Source: Liolophura sinensis
Taxonomy: Eukaryota; Mollusca; Polyplacophora; Chitonida; Chitonidae
Assembly (NCBI RefSeq): GCF_032854445.1
Contig: NC_088295.1
Coordinates: 81,016,644-81,080,643, forward strand
Length of the DNA: 64,000 nucleotides
Direction: 5' to 3'
Every line of letters begins with the position of its first letter. Position 1 is the first letter of the stretch. The position numbers were made by a program, and so were the translations under genes. The notes beneath the pieces are model-generated. The model was not told the origin of the DNA. It did not search any database and saw nothing but the letters and a program-made list of their open reading frames with translations. Positions 24,001-34,866 of the stretch are shown in pieces.

Positions 24001-27000
24001 AAACAATTCTAGATTTGAAAATACACCGAGTTCTGAAATCACACGATCTCTCACGAATGTGATATGGTGTGTGACTATAGTACAAAAGTGATTTCTTATG
24101 CGTCGTTATTTATATGTCCTGCAAAATTAGCGTCGAGTCATTCAGACATTTACGTTAGGGAGCTGTCCGTTACTCATTCAGACAGTAGCATCTGGGAGTA
24201 TTCCGTTACTCACTTAGACAGTAAAATCTGGGAGTATTCCGTTACTCATTCAGACAGTAGCATCTGGGAGTATTCCGTTACTCACTTAGACAGTAAAATC
24301 TGGGAGTCTTCCGGCACTCATTCAGACAGTAGCATCTGGGAGTATTCCGTTACTCACTTAGACAGTAAAATCTGGGAGTCTTCTGGTACTCATTCAGACA
24401 GTAGCATCTGGGAGTCTTCCGGTACTCATTCAGACAGTAAAATCTGGGAGTATTCCGTTACTCATTCAGACAGTAACATCAAGGAGTCTTCCGTTAGTCA
24501 TTCAGATAGTAACATTAGTGATCACTTCGTTACTCAGTCAGACAGTAACATAAAGGAGCGTTCCGTTACTCATTCAGACAGTAACATCGGGGAGCATCCC
24601 GTTACTCATTCAAACAGTAACAACATTCAGCATTCCTTTACTCCAGCAGACAACAATATGGGGAGGATTCCAGTGCTCATTCAGACAGAAATATCCGTTA
24701 CTCAATAAAACAGTAACAACATTCAGCATTCCTTTACTCCAGCAGACAACAATATGGGGAGGATTCCAGTGCTCATTCAGACAGAAATATCCGTTACTCA
24801 ATAAAACAGTAACAACATTCAGCATTCCTTTACTCCAGCAGACAACAATATGGGGAGGATTCCAGTGCTCATTCAGACAAAAATATCCGTTACTCAATAA
24901 AACAGTAACAACATTCAGCATTCCGTTACTCATTCAGAGAAGAATGTCATCAAGTATTCCGTTGTCTTGGTGACGTCGTGAAAGTAATGCTCCAAATTAG
25001 CAATAACTTAACACAAACAACAATTCTCTTGTAATTAAAGTGGAAGGGCAGTATTCGTAAAATGAAATATTTTGTGGTAAGATGATTTATGCCCTACATC
25101 ATTTTTTTTGTCTTCAAGTGAACTGCCCTGCGAACGCTGAGTACCGGCCAGGGGCGGGATGTTTCTGCCAGGACGGGTACGAGCGGAATGTTCAAAGGAC
25201 GGGCTGTGTAGGTAAGGAAATCAGATCAGAGCTCTTCTAAATGGGTAGTAATATTTTACGGTTTTCATATTTTATTTCGCAGCATTCTGTTTTATTATTG
25301 TAGGTGAAGTACTGTTCTACCTGTTCAATACTGTTCAATATAATATAACTGGGTGGGGCGTCATGTCATGTTGCCTTCGGCATGGCATTCCTGTAAGGTA
25401 GCACTACAAAGATGTTTGCGTTGGGTCCGGCCTGCTGTAAGGAGACACCGTCCTGATATGACCGAAATTATGTTGAAGATGCCATTAATCCCCGATCCAA
25501 CCAACAACTTAATGATTTGTTTGCTATTTGTGTAAACAGTACATCTTTTATTTTATGTTTTTGGGTCTTGTATTTTTACTTTTATTAATGTACCGCAGTG
25601 CAATCATCCGGAAATCTTCACATTTACAACACCAGCTTTTTAAAGTATTACTTATGAGATTACGTGTTGTTATCCCATTCTGTTATCAGCTGATTAGATT
25701 TGTTAACATCTATGTATAACTGGACCCTGTGGTCTGTATGAGAATGACTCAATAAATAAAATAAACTATACTAAACTAAATCAGACCGGTAATAAAAAGG
25801 TCTGTAATGTGAAAAGAATTATACCCAATGTGAAATGTCACCTTAAAATGTGAAGGAAATCTGTTTCCTATACCATATTTTACTTCAGGCCAATAATACA
25901 TGTACATAGATCATTACTTTCCTCTCCGGCAGTACGTGGGAAGGCCTGAGGATGCAGCCTGAGGATGGTCCTGGGTTTCTCCCGGGATCTGCCCGGTTTC
26001 CTCTCAACACAATGCTGGCCGCCGTCGTATAAGTGAAATATTCTTGAGTATGGTCAAATAAATAAAGAAATAGATCATTACTTTAAACATATTTCTGGTG
26101 TGTGTGTGGTGGTTGTTGGAGGCTGGGGGGTGGGGGGGGGGGGGATTTGCTCGAGGTGCTTAGCACGTCAGGACGGCGCAAGGACCCAGGAGCCCCCTAC
26201 CAATACGATCGCTGTGAGTTCAAGTCCAGCTCATACTGGCTTCCTCTCCAGCTCATACTGCCTTTTCGGCCATACGTGGGAAGGTCTGCTAGCAACCTGT
26301 GGATGGTCGTTGGTTTTCCCCGGTTTCCTCACACCTTAATGCTGGCCGCCGTTGTACAAGCGATATATTCTTGATATCAAGATATCAAATATCAATCAAA
26401 TAAATAAATAAATAAATACTTCTGGTGTTTTTCTGGCACAGATCTGAACGAGTGTGTTACTGGTGGGCACCAGTGCCTTGGAAATGCTATGTGTGTGAAC
26501 CTGGAAGGCACGTACCGGTGTGACTGCTCCCCTGGCTATGAACTAGCACAGGTTCAGTCGGGTTACGTCTGCAGAGGTAAGCTACCCCAGCTATAACCAT
26601 GCACATCATGTTCACATAACAGTACATTAGTTCATAATCACAATATAGCAATGTAGGGTTAATCAAGATGGCATTTAAAACAGTCTCTCTGCACAGAACC
26701 ACACAGTCATACATTAGGTGAATGGCATGACTATGCTTAACGTGAAGTCACACCTGATTTGCTAGACAGGTGTGGGAATTCCACACTCTCGCTCAGGCGA
26801 ACTTGTAAAATTATCGCCAATAACAATTAGCATTTAACCTTTTTTCTAAGCTCACTCACCATGCACCCTTGTATGATGATCACTGTTCACAAATGGACGA
26901 ATTTAACATATATTTCTTCACCCGTATTTTTCTCATGTATAGGGTTCATCGGAGGACACACCTGTCATCTGACTCAATTATTTCAGTCATTTCCTCCTTC

Positions 27001-30000
27001 ACTACAATCTCACCTCTAGATCAGAGAGAGAATCACAGGTTCTGATCTGGGCGATGGCTTAGTACTGCCATGGTCTACATTACTACATGCAGCTTTTCAC
27101 GTAGGAAATTCTGTTTTACAGATAAAATTACTTTTGGAAATAATTTTCTTTCCTGCGGAAACTATCTTTCTCATTATAAAATGATTCACCCTGTGAAATA
27201 AGCATATTTTCATGTGTAAAAAGTACACATAGTTTCATGTGTAAAAAAGTACACATATTTTCATGTGTCAAAAAGTAGTTTCTCTGTAAAACAATGTTCA
27301 TTCTGAAAAGCGAATTGACTAACATTTGTAATAAAGCGACAAGTGATCATGGTAAAAATCAGAAAAATGTACCAGAAATTCAAATGAAAATAGACTATGG
27401 CGCTAATACGCCACCATAGATCAGCCACTACTAACATGGGAACGGGCCGCGCAGTTAACAACCTCACACTATAGTGCATGTATACTCTACCAAGTTGTTT
27501 CCTTACAGATGAGATTATGTCCCCTCCTCCTTAACCCACTCCTACAAATCTAACTACTGGGTGTTCAAAGGACACGATAAGAGTACAGACTACACGATGG
27601 AATTCATTTATTCTACCTTTTCTCTCACACGAAAAAGTAATTCTAGGCCTTTTTAGAAACAATGAACTAAAAAGAAAATTTCTCACTGTCACGTTGAAAC
27701 AATCCCCGTCTGTATGGGTAAACTAGGCCATGGGTCTGGTATTAAGGATGTCAACAGGCTATGAATCAATGTTGTATGACAACACATGTATGCAGAATGC
27801 AGTACAAGGATTGATCACGTGATGAAGGACACTGAAGCAATATATACTATCCTTTCCAGGGTGAATTAAATCCACAATTTTTCTTCGACCAGATGAGGCT
27901 TCAAATCTGTTAAGAAAGAGAAGCACCCGTATAAAAGTGGAGCTGTTGTTAAGATTTTTGTGAAAACTCAAAAACGGAATTAAATATTTGACTGGACTCG
28001 TTGCCCTCTGTTCACGACGTGATGTAACGTGATACCTTTAAAACATAATTTTTGCATATCTAAAGTTAAAGTTCCTTGCAACTGATTTATTTCATGGTAG
28101 TTAATCAGTTACAAGGATCATTAACATAGGTATGGGGAAACAAAATGTGTGTCTAAATGATAAGCGTGTTTGAGGTCACGCGGCGGCATTGCGCGGTGTT
28201 ATCTGATGTGTGATGTGAATAAATTACTAAATTCGTAGTAACAGCCTAGAAAACCCAAAACGTAACCAAAATCTATATATTTATTTATTATACTTCTGCT
28301 TTTTCTGCCGTACTCAAGAGTATTTTACTTGCACGACGGTGGTCAGCATTCTGGTGGGAGTAAACCACTACAGAGCCAGGGGAAACCCTCGACCATCCGC
28401 TGGTTGCTGACAGACTATACCACGTGCGACCAACCAAAATCTAGACAAATACTCCATATGTATCTATAACACTTTTTGAATTTTATGATTTGGTGTATTT
28501 CCTGAAACCTTGTTGATATTTTACGCGGAAGTTTTACACTGAGATGACGAGGCAGTAACATTATGATACAAGGCCTATGTCCTTCTTCCTTGTAGATATC
28601 AACGAATGTACTGCTAACCCGCGGGTGCCAATCTGTGGACAAAATGAAAAGTGTGAAAACAACCCAGGGTCTTACAGATGCACGTGCCGAGAGGGATTTT
28701 CCCAGTTGCATTCTGGGACGCCATGTGCAGGCAAGTGATCAGTCAAGACAAGGGGCGCGCCTGATAGATCTATCAACCAACAGCTGATGCAATCCGGCAA
28801 ACACCAGTTAGCTTACAAAGACAACACACACTATTATCTCTGCTTCATCTCATGAATTTGTTGGAAACTGTCCGTCATTAAGTGTTTGATATTTAGCCCA
28901 TCTGAGACGACATATGCTAACATTCGGGAAAGCGCATATGGAAATATATCGCAGATCATGTGCATGTGTGTGGGGAACATTATTTGCTGCGGACGGATAG
29001 GGCCTATGTGAATTAAGTCTGTAATCTGACATTGTTACTGTCACATGGCAACTTCTAGCGCCCATTCGTATGTTCTTGATAACAAACTATGTTTATGCAC
29101 AATTCATTCTGCACTATATGCACTATATTCACTAAATTAATCACTTCATTATTTTGATTGACTCTCCATACGGAGTTAGGAAAGTTAATGTATTTGGGGT
29201 GGATTTGGTTTCGCATCACAGACTATCATGAGGGTACGTTGTTGGTGGCTCACACATTTCCTCATCAACAAACCACTGGTATATTTCATGAGTTAGCATC
29301 GTGACATGCAGATATTAGTATATCATTCGTCAGTTACATTGAGTTCGGATCAACGAATGTAGACTAATGAAATCTACCTTATCATGGCGAAACCTGTAGT
29401 GGTTTTATTCATTTATTTGAAGGGTGTTTTACGCCGTACTCAAGGATATTTCACTTATACGACGGCGGTCAGCATTATGGTTGTAGGAAACCTGGCACAG
29501 CCCGGGGAAAACCCACGACCATCCGCAGATTGCTGGATCTTCCCCACATACGACCGGAGAGGAAGTCAGCATCACCAATCAAATAAATCAGATATGTGTG
29601 CTGCATGATGAATACAATATTTCTGTATTGTGGTGTTGAAGACTCATATCAATACACTAAAGCAGAAGAGACCTACTCCAGTAAGCATTTGTTGCTGAGG
29701 TCCGTATGACAACCTTAACTACTAGGACAACAACTTACAAAGTTATACTGTGTTTGGACCTATATGATTTGTCCAATGGCTTCAGATCTTGACGAGTGTA
29801 TGTACAACGCCTGGGCTTGTCATCCGAAAGCAAACTGTACCAACACGATAGGGGGATACCAATGTTCCTGCAACCCAGGATTTGTTGGGAATGGCAATGA
29901 TTGCATAGGTAAGTACAGGGATACGACTATAATTCTTCTGTCTTTGGTGAGGTTAAGATCAAAGTTTGATAGGTGACGCAGAATTGTTTTTCATGCGTGC

Positions 30001-32927
30001 TATAAACTTAAACAATTATGTCTTTGTCATCGAAACATATTCCATCTTTTTCACCACCATACTTTTGGTTTGCGGTAGGTTGTCAGAAACTATTCAAGTA
30101 ATGAGAGGTTAAAGTGTATCCAACATGTAGTGTTTAATTTTAAAATGCATTAATCAAACAATGCAAATAAAAACTTCCGGCAAAGTACAGGCCAGACCAA
30201 AGAGAAGATAAATGGCATATTGTTCCACTTATAATCGATGATGAAGGGCCACTTAATATATTTATTGCACATGCCAATGCCTACAACCTTGATATGACCG
30301 AATGGCACAATAAGTGACTAACGTGCATCGTTTAACTATAATACAAAATATCACTTCAGTATGCGCTTATCCAAGTCGCATCAAATGTAACAGGTTACTA
30401 TACTTAGATCACCGAGAAACTTTCTAACAAAATAAATCACTGATTATCACACCAGATATTTTTGTTCCATCAATTACAGACATTGATGAGTGTTCCCGGC
30501 TCGGTGCTTGTGGAGAAAACGCCCGTTGTACTAATACAATCGGCTCGTTCAAGTGCGAATGTCTAAACATGAACCAGCTGTCGGTTGTTACAAAAAATGG
30601 ACGAACTTGTACGGGTAAGTCAGAGTTATTTCCTGAACTTATAAAACGGATAGCAGTATATGCGTAAGTTGACAAGGTCGTGCACTGGGTCACAAAGAAT
30701 GGGCGGTACTGCTAGGCATATAAGGTCTATGTTGCGAATCCCTTGCCACAAAGAATGAATGAGTTTTAGGAGGAAGTCAGTAAGGTACATGGATTTTGGC
30801 CGGTACTTGAATGAACTTTTGGACTTTTCAAGTAATAATAATCATATTTGAGTCATGTTCCGAATGATGTGGTTTCCCAGAATTTATCACATGTACCAGA
30901 ATAACTAGTTTAACTCCATGATTTATTGCAAAGAAAACTTATGAGAATTTTAGCTACAGCTGATGTCCTTTTTAAAAATTATTTTCACAGAAATGTCGGC
31001 TGAAGAACGTTTACAGGCGGATACGGAAGGTAAATGAACGTTTCATAACAACATGACCCTCAAACAATGCTAGTCTATATACTATCGGCTATTTTTACAC
31101 CCTTGTTTGGCCTCTGTGTGGACGGTCTGGGTGAAAAACTGCACAAAAAGTGTTCTGCGATCTGCTTGTCATTACAGCGAGATATACTGACGTTGAATCC
31201 CTCTACAGTTCACGAAATCCCTGAAAATCAAGGCAGGGATCTATAGATCTTGCGACGTAAATGGAGCGAATGATTAGTATCTATAGATGTTAATTTCATT
31301 AATGGACACACGTACTGTATAGGGGTTTATGGGAGAGTCAACTGCAAACCAAGTCTAAAGTTAAATGTGTTAAATATTTTGAATTGACGACTTAAACTTT
31401 AATCTCCTTTACCAAACCTAACATTTGTAGATGGATGTTTAATAGATGGATGAAATTTTACTACCTCAGTGGGTAAATTTTTTTCTCGACTTGATGCATA
31501 TTTAATAATTTAAAAATGGGGGGAGATGAAATAAAGTATGCCATCGGAATTGGGATGCTAGAAGGCAGGGTTTGGATGTATTGTCCTCTGTATTTCAGCA
31601 TCAAACTACTTGGCCATCGGTGTGGGAGTTGGTGTGGCGGTACTAGTGCTGATCATTGTGATTATCATCGTTACCGTTGTTGTATTGAAGAGGTGCGTAT
31701 AAACTTGCGTTTGTGTGTATGATCGCTCAGTTGCAGGTGGAGGTCATTGGCTGATACCGACAGAATTTCACGTATATCACCATCACATACCCGGAAAATT
31801 ATCTGACAGGATTAAACATGGCACGTCTACATCGTGCCACGGCCGCATTTTTAGCATTTTGAGTTTCATCCGATGCCGTTCCATGAATGACGAGATCTCA
31901 CTTACACATTTGGCAAAGATCAGGTCTGCTTTGTATTCCCAATGTATCCATTCAAGAATTAGAACGTCTTTAGTATACACATATTTATCTTGACCAACTT
32001 CTGATCTACGCAGATGTAATATGTAGTTTATGGTGGTCAAGGGTTGATTGTGAATGTTCTTTCTTGTGCCTTGTACGCCTTGCTTAGATTTGTGCTGGAC
32101 AGTTAAATATTTGTAGGGTAATACATTGCAAAACCATTGTAGAATAAGACAATCATTGTTAGTGCAGTCTTGTCTATGCAGACCGGGTAAGGGTACGTAG
32201 CGTCCGCTAATTCCCACTGAGGATAAACATCAAAATTTAACTTTCCTAATTGGTTTCAAACTACTAATTAAGTTGCTGGGCTTTGTCAATATTTAGGAGA
32301 AGTGAGGATAAGGAACTGCCAGGACTGAGTATGGCGGACGGCATACAGATCACCCCGGTCGGTATAGACGGTCATCATTACGAGAATGTCCCTACACCCA
32401 CAGATGTTAACTACATCACTGTGATTGCAGATCCCGTGGGCACCGTGAGATCTAACCTCGTCACTGGCAACTACAACGACCTTTACTCCAATAACAAAAT
32501 TATCAAGTCCAAGAACATCTACAACGACACCAGTTCCTCCAATGCTGATAATATCAGCCTAGAATTGAATGAGAATTTATGTAAAGTGGCAATGAAACCA
32601 CAAAACCGGGAATTAGTGATTCCTGAAGTTCGGAGATCAAGGAGACCTTATGAGACGTACTCTACCCAAGCGACGGTGGTGACACCTGGTGTTCGATCAG
32701 ACGACTACGATACTTACAACATGCTGTGGGACAAAATCAATAAGGACATTGAGGCCATCAAACCGACGCTGAAGTCACATGGGAGTAAAGTAGTGGAGGT
32801 GTCACGGACCCTGAGTGGGGGAAGTAACTACGACCATCTGGGTGAGAAGCCAGCGGGGGCGATGTTACACGGCGACACAAGTGATTATAACCATATATAT
32901 GACAGATCTGGCCAGACAAGCTTCTGA
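21045..32927 (+). CDS. EGF-repeat single-pass receptor with tyrosine-motif tail
   Basis: Nine coding exons: 21045-21123, 25119-25211, 26442-26576, 28596-28730, 29786-29908, 30480-30614, 30991-31029, 31599-31692, 32297-32927; 487 residues, phases consistent, no frameshift. Residues 1-25 are a signal peptide (MGRFFSWTLLPGLLCVLWIF). Exon 2 is a short four-Cys EGF-like piece. Exons 3-6 are four phase-1 calcium-binding EGF domains, each opening D-[LI]-[ND]-E-C and carrying CxNxxGx[YF]xCxC, the calcium-binding/Asn-hydroxylation consensus. A 13-residue acidic linker, a membrane helix (about 250-276, AIGVGVGVAVLVLIIVIII) and a 210-residue cytoplasmic tail follow. Tail tyrosines include HYENV, VNYITV, SNYDHL and SDYNHI; the last three fit the ITIM consensus. 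Intron 4 uses a GC donor. Ligand unknown. It looks like an adhesion or immune-type receptor; the family is not named because the tail matches nothing I can place. Confidence 0.88.
22285..22340 (+). repeat. Unnamed dispersed repeat, copy 2
   Basis: Second copy of the repeat at 2636-2692, in intron 1 of the EGF receptor gene. Downstream (22340-22850) are several loosely repeated AGATATCT words that may belong to the same element. Confidence 0.5.
24128..24940. repeat. 36-bp minisatellite merging into a 96-bp higher-order array
   Basis: In intron 1 of the EGF receptor gene. About thirteen units of 36 bases (core ACTCATTCAGACAGTAGCAT, then CTGGGAGTATTCCGTT) run to about 24620. Then three units of exactly 96 bases follow (ACTCAATAAAACAGTAAC recurs at 24696, 24792 and 24888). 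Both periods are multiples of three: a 12-residue repeat (VTHSDSSIWEYS) reads open on plus for 214 codons and a 32-residue repeat on minus. No splice sites or gene context support translation. Confidence 0.85.
25919..26069 (+). repeat. SINE family A 3' two-thirds
   Basis: Starts TTTCCTCTCCGGCAGTACG and runs through CTGGCCGCCGTCGTATAAG to TCAAATAAATAAAG. It lies in intron 2 of the EGF receptor gene, in the sense orientation. The head is missing. Confidence 0.75.
26146..26417 (+). repeat. SINE family A with internal duplication
   Basis: Nearly full length, about 25 bases upstream of the exon at 26442. The CAGCTCATACTG plus CTTCCTCTC block is duplicated in the middle. The tail has an AAGATATCAAATATCAATC expansion before (AAAT)n. 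The (AAAT)n tail sits where the polypyrimidine tract of the next exon begins, so the insertion may supply part of that 3' splice region. Confidence 0.75.
27195..27275. repeat. Short ~30 bp tandem repeat, palindromic unit
   Basis: Three copies of TTTCATGTGTAAAAAGTACACA, each near-palindromic (TGTGTAAAAAGTACACA), in intron 3 of the EGF receptor gene. Confidence 0.6.
28278..28436 (-). repeat. SINE family A fragment
   Basis: Minus copy with tail CCGTACTCAAGAGTATTTTA, core ACGACGGTGGTCAGC and GACCATCCGCTGGTTGC; head missing. In intron 3 of the EGF receptor gene, antisense. Confidence 0.7.
28731..28736 (+). promoter_or_regulatory. GC-type 5' splice site
   Basis: The exon 28596-28730 ends TGTGCAG followed by GCAAGTGATC. 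The phase needed to join the next EGF exon (29786) is satisfied only here, and GCAAGT is the usual form of the minor GC-AG class. Confidence 0.7.
29408..29590 (-). repeat. SINE family A copy with inverted tail junction
   Basis: Minus copy from TTTTACGCCGTACTCAAGGA to AGGAAGTCAGCAT, then directly CACCAATCAAATAAATCAG, which is the SINE tail in the opposite (plus) orientation. The result is a small inverted junction instead of a head. Confidence 0.65.
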
Positions 32928-32964
32928 GGGCAAGACGTAAACAGGGTGTGGGTGAGCCAGCCCA

Positions 32965-33345
32965 AACATGTTCACCATATCTGGTTCAAAATACATGCAT
33001 GACCTTCACGATATCTAGCCTCGAAATATAACCTTCAAAATACGACCTTCAAAATATTACCTTCACAATATCTGGCCTCAAAATGTGCCCTTTACGATGG
33101 CTGGTCTCAAAATATTACCTTCTCAATACCTAGCCTCAAAATATAATCATCACAAAATCTGGCCTCAAAATATGAACTTTCCGATAACTGGCCTGAAAAT
33201 GTGACCTAAACGATGTCGGGCCTCGAAGTATGACTTTCACGATATCCGGCCTCCAAATGTAACCTTTACGATGTGTGACTTGAAAAAAAGACCTTCACAA
33301 TATCTGGCCTCCAAATATGACCTTTACGATGTCTGGCCTCAAGAC
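32965..33345. repeat. ~30 bp degenerate tandem repeat past the EGF receptor stop
   Basis: About twelve units of the form TTCACGATATCTGGCCTC, then AAAATATGACC, each diverged by several bases. The array begins about 40 bases after the stop codon and so probably lies in the 3'UTR. Confidence 0.75.
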
Positions 33346-33767
33346 AGGCCCAAACCTTTTACTTGGTGATACATGCAAATATCATTAGTACTTCGTTAGT
33401 AATTACATATGGAGTTGAAAATGTTTTAAGTACCTGGTTTAATGAAAAGTGTATCGGGATTTTATATCTTTGCTCATGACAAGAAATGTTATGTAATGTC
33501 TGACAAACAGGAACATCAGGACACTTCACGCTGAACAAATATTAATGTCACGACAGAATGCGGTTCATTGAATCTTCCAGTGTGTATACGTAATTATCAC
33601 TGCATGAGATTAGCTGTCAGCACTTACTGCACAAAACAGGAAGGATACAGCAACATGATCTGATCGGTGCATAAAGTGCACAATCACCATAACGTTACAA
33701 CTGATATTCATAAAATATCAGTTCTGACATTACTGATACAATAATGAAAGTAAGTATGTATCTAAAA

Positions 33768-33768
<1 letters not shown>

Positions 33769-33803
<35 letters not shown>
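33769..33803. repeat. (TG)n microsatellite
   Basis: Uninterrupted TG dinucleotides for about 35 bases. Confidence 0.95.
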
Positions 33804-33805
<2 letters not shown>

Positions 33806-34539
33806 TTCTAAACTTGTGACCCTCATGTAACGTAATCACCAAATAAATGCTTCGCATTGCACCATAGTCTTTAATAGATTTTTAACGAATTCAGTATTGT
33901 CAACCCTCCCTGTTCCACGATGCCGTTCCTAGATTGTGACAATATATAGTACCACACATCATACTCATTAGACCACTGCTAAGTTTTCACGCGTCACAAC
34001 CACACTAGCACGTGCATATAGTATGTATAGCCCAATCATTAGGACTCAAAAAACTATCATCATTTAGGGCAGCTGGTGAATCTCTGTATTGGGCTGCGAA
34101 ACAAATGCTGGAGTAGCATTAAAATTGAAGTGTAGAATTGAAAATTGATGGTACATGTATTAGAGCCCGTAGTAATAGTGCTATAAAGCATAAATGTACC
34201 GTACAGCTGTGTTACACGATCTAAGTGGCAAAAATGTTACAGTCATCGATTATTTATTCGCTTTATTTATTTTGATGTATTATGTTTATAATTTCTTTGA
34301 ATGTTATTGTAAATACATTCACTTAAAGTAACTTCATCGTAAAGTTGCAGGGAGCTGATGAATTTTTAGACTCATTTTGTTGTAAATATGAGTTATATTT
34401 CAGGGTGAAAAAACCTGTATCCTAACCCTTGGGTCATCTGCTATGAAATGGTTTGTTCAAGACTCGGATTTCTTTATTATGTCTTACACTGCCTTATGCG
34501 TTCAACTATTTCTGAAAGACCCGTATATTTAGCTTTGTA

Positions 34540-34545
34540 AATAAA
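34540..34545 (+). terminator. Candidate distal poly(A) signal
   Basis: AATAAA in TTTGTAAATAAACATC, about 1.6 kb after the EGF receptor stop. A nearer hexamer at 33842-33847 is the alternative. Confidence 0.35.
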
Positions 34546-34598
34546 CATCATTCATTAGACATGTCCGTGTGTATGGCTGTTTATACGCGAGCTGTTTA

Positions 34599-34866
34599 GG
34601 GCCTCCCTGGCCGAGGTGGTTAGCGTACCAGTGGGGCGCACTGACCCATGCAGGAGCCTCTCACCAATGCGGTCGCTGTGAGTTCGAGTCTAGCTCATGC
34701 TGGCTTCCTCTCCAGTCGTATGTGGAAAGGTCCTGCAGCAACCTGCGGATGGTCGTGGGTTTTCCACAAGGTCTGTCCGGTTTCCTCCCACCGAAATGCT
34801 GGCCGCCGTCGTATAAGTGAAATATTCTTGAGTACGGAGTGAAATATCAATCAAATAAACAAATAA
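34599..34866 (+). repeat. SINE family A, full-length plus copy
   Basis: Head GGGCCTCCCTGGCCGAGGTG with GTTAGCG (A-box), B-box GTGAGTTCGAGTCTAGC, middle ATGGTCGTGGGTTTTCC, core CTGGCCGCCGTCGTATAAG, then AATATTCTTGAGTACGG and the tail CAATCAAATAAACAAATAAA. Between the convergent EGF and lectin A genes. Confidence 0.85.

Larger units (their letters stand above)
32928..34560 (+). other. Probable 3'UTR of the EGF receptor gene
   Basis: Downstream of the TGA at 32925-32927. AATAAA occurs at 33842-33847 and at 34540-34545; either could end the transcript. The interval contains the 30-bp repeat and the TG microsatellite listed separately. Confidence 0.4.

Noticed and set aside
24064-24708. 214-codon plus-strand open frame with 12-residue repeats
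   Set aside because: Entirely explained by a 36-bp minisatellite within an intron; no splice sites, signal or neighbouring exon support it.
24610-24933. 107-codon minus-strand open frame with three 32-residue repeats
   Set aside because: Antisense reading of the 96-bp array; open because the period divides by three.
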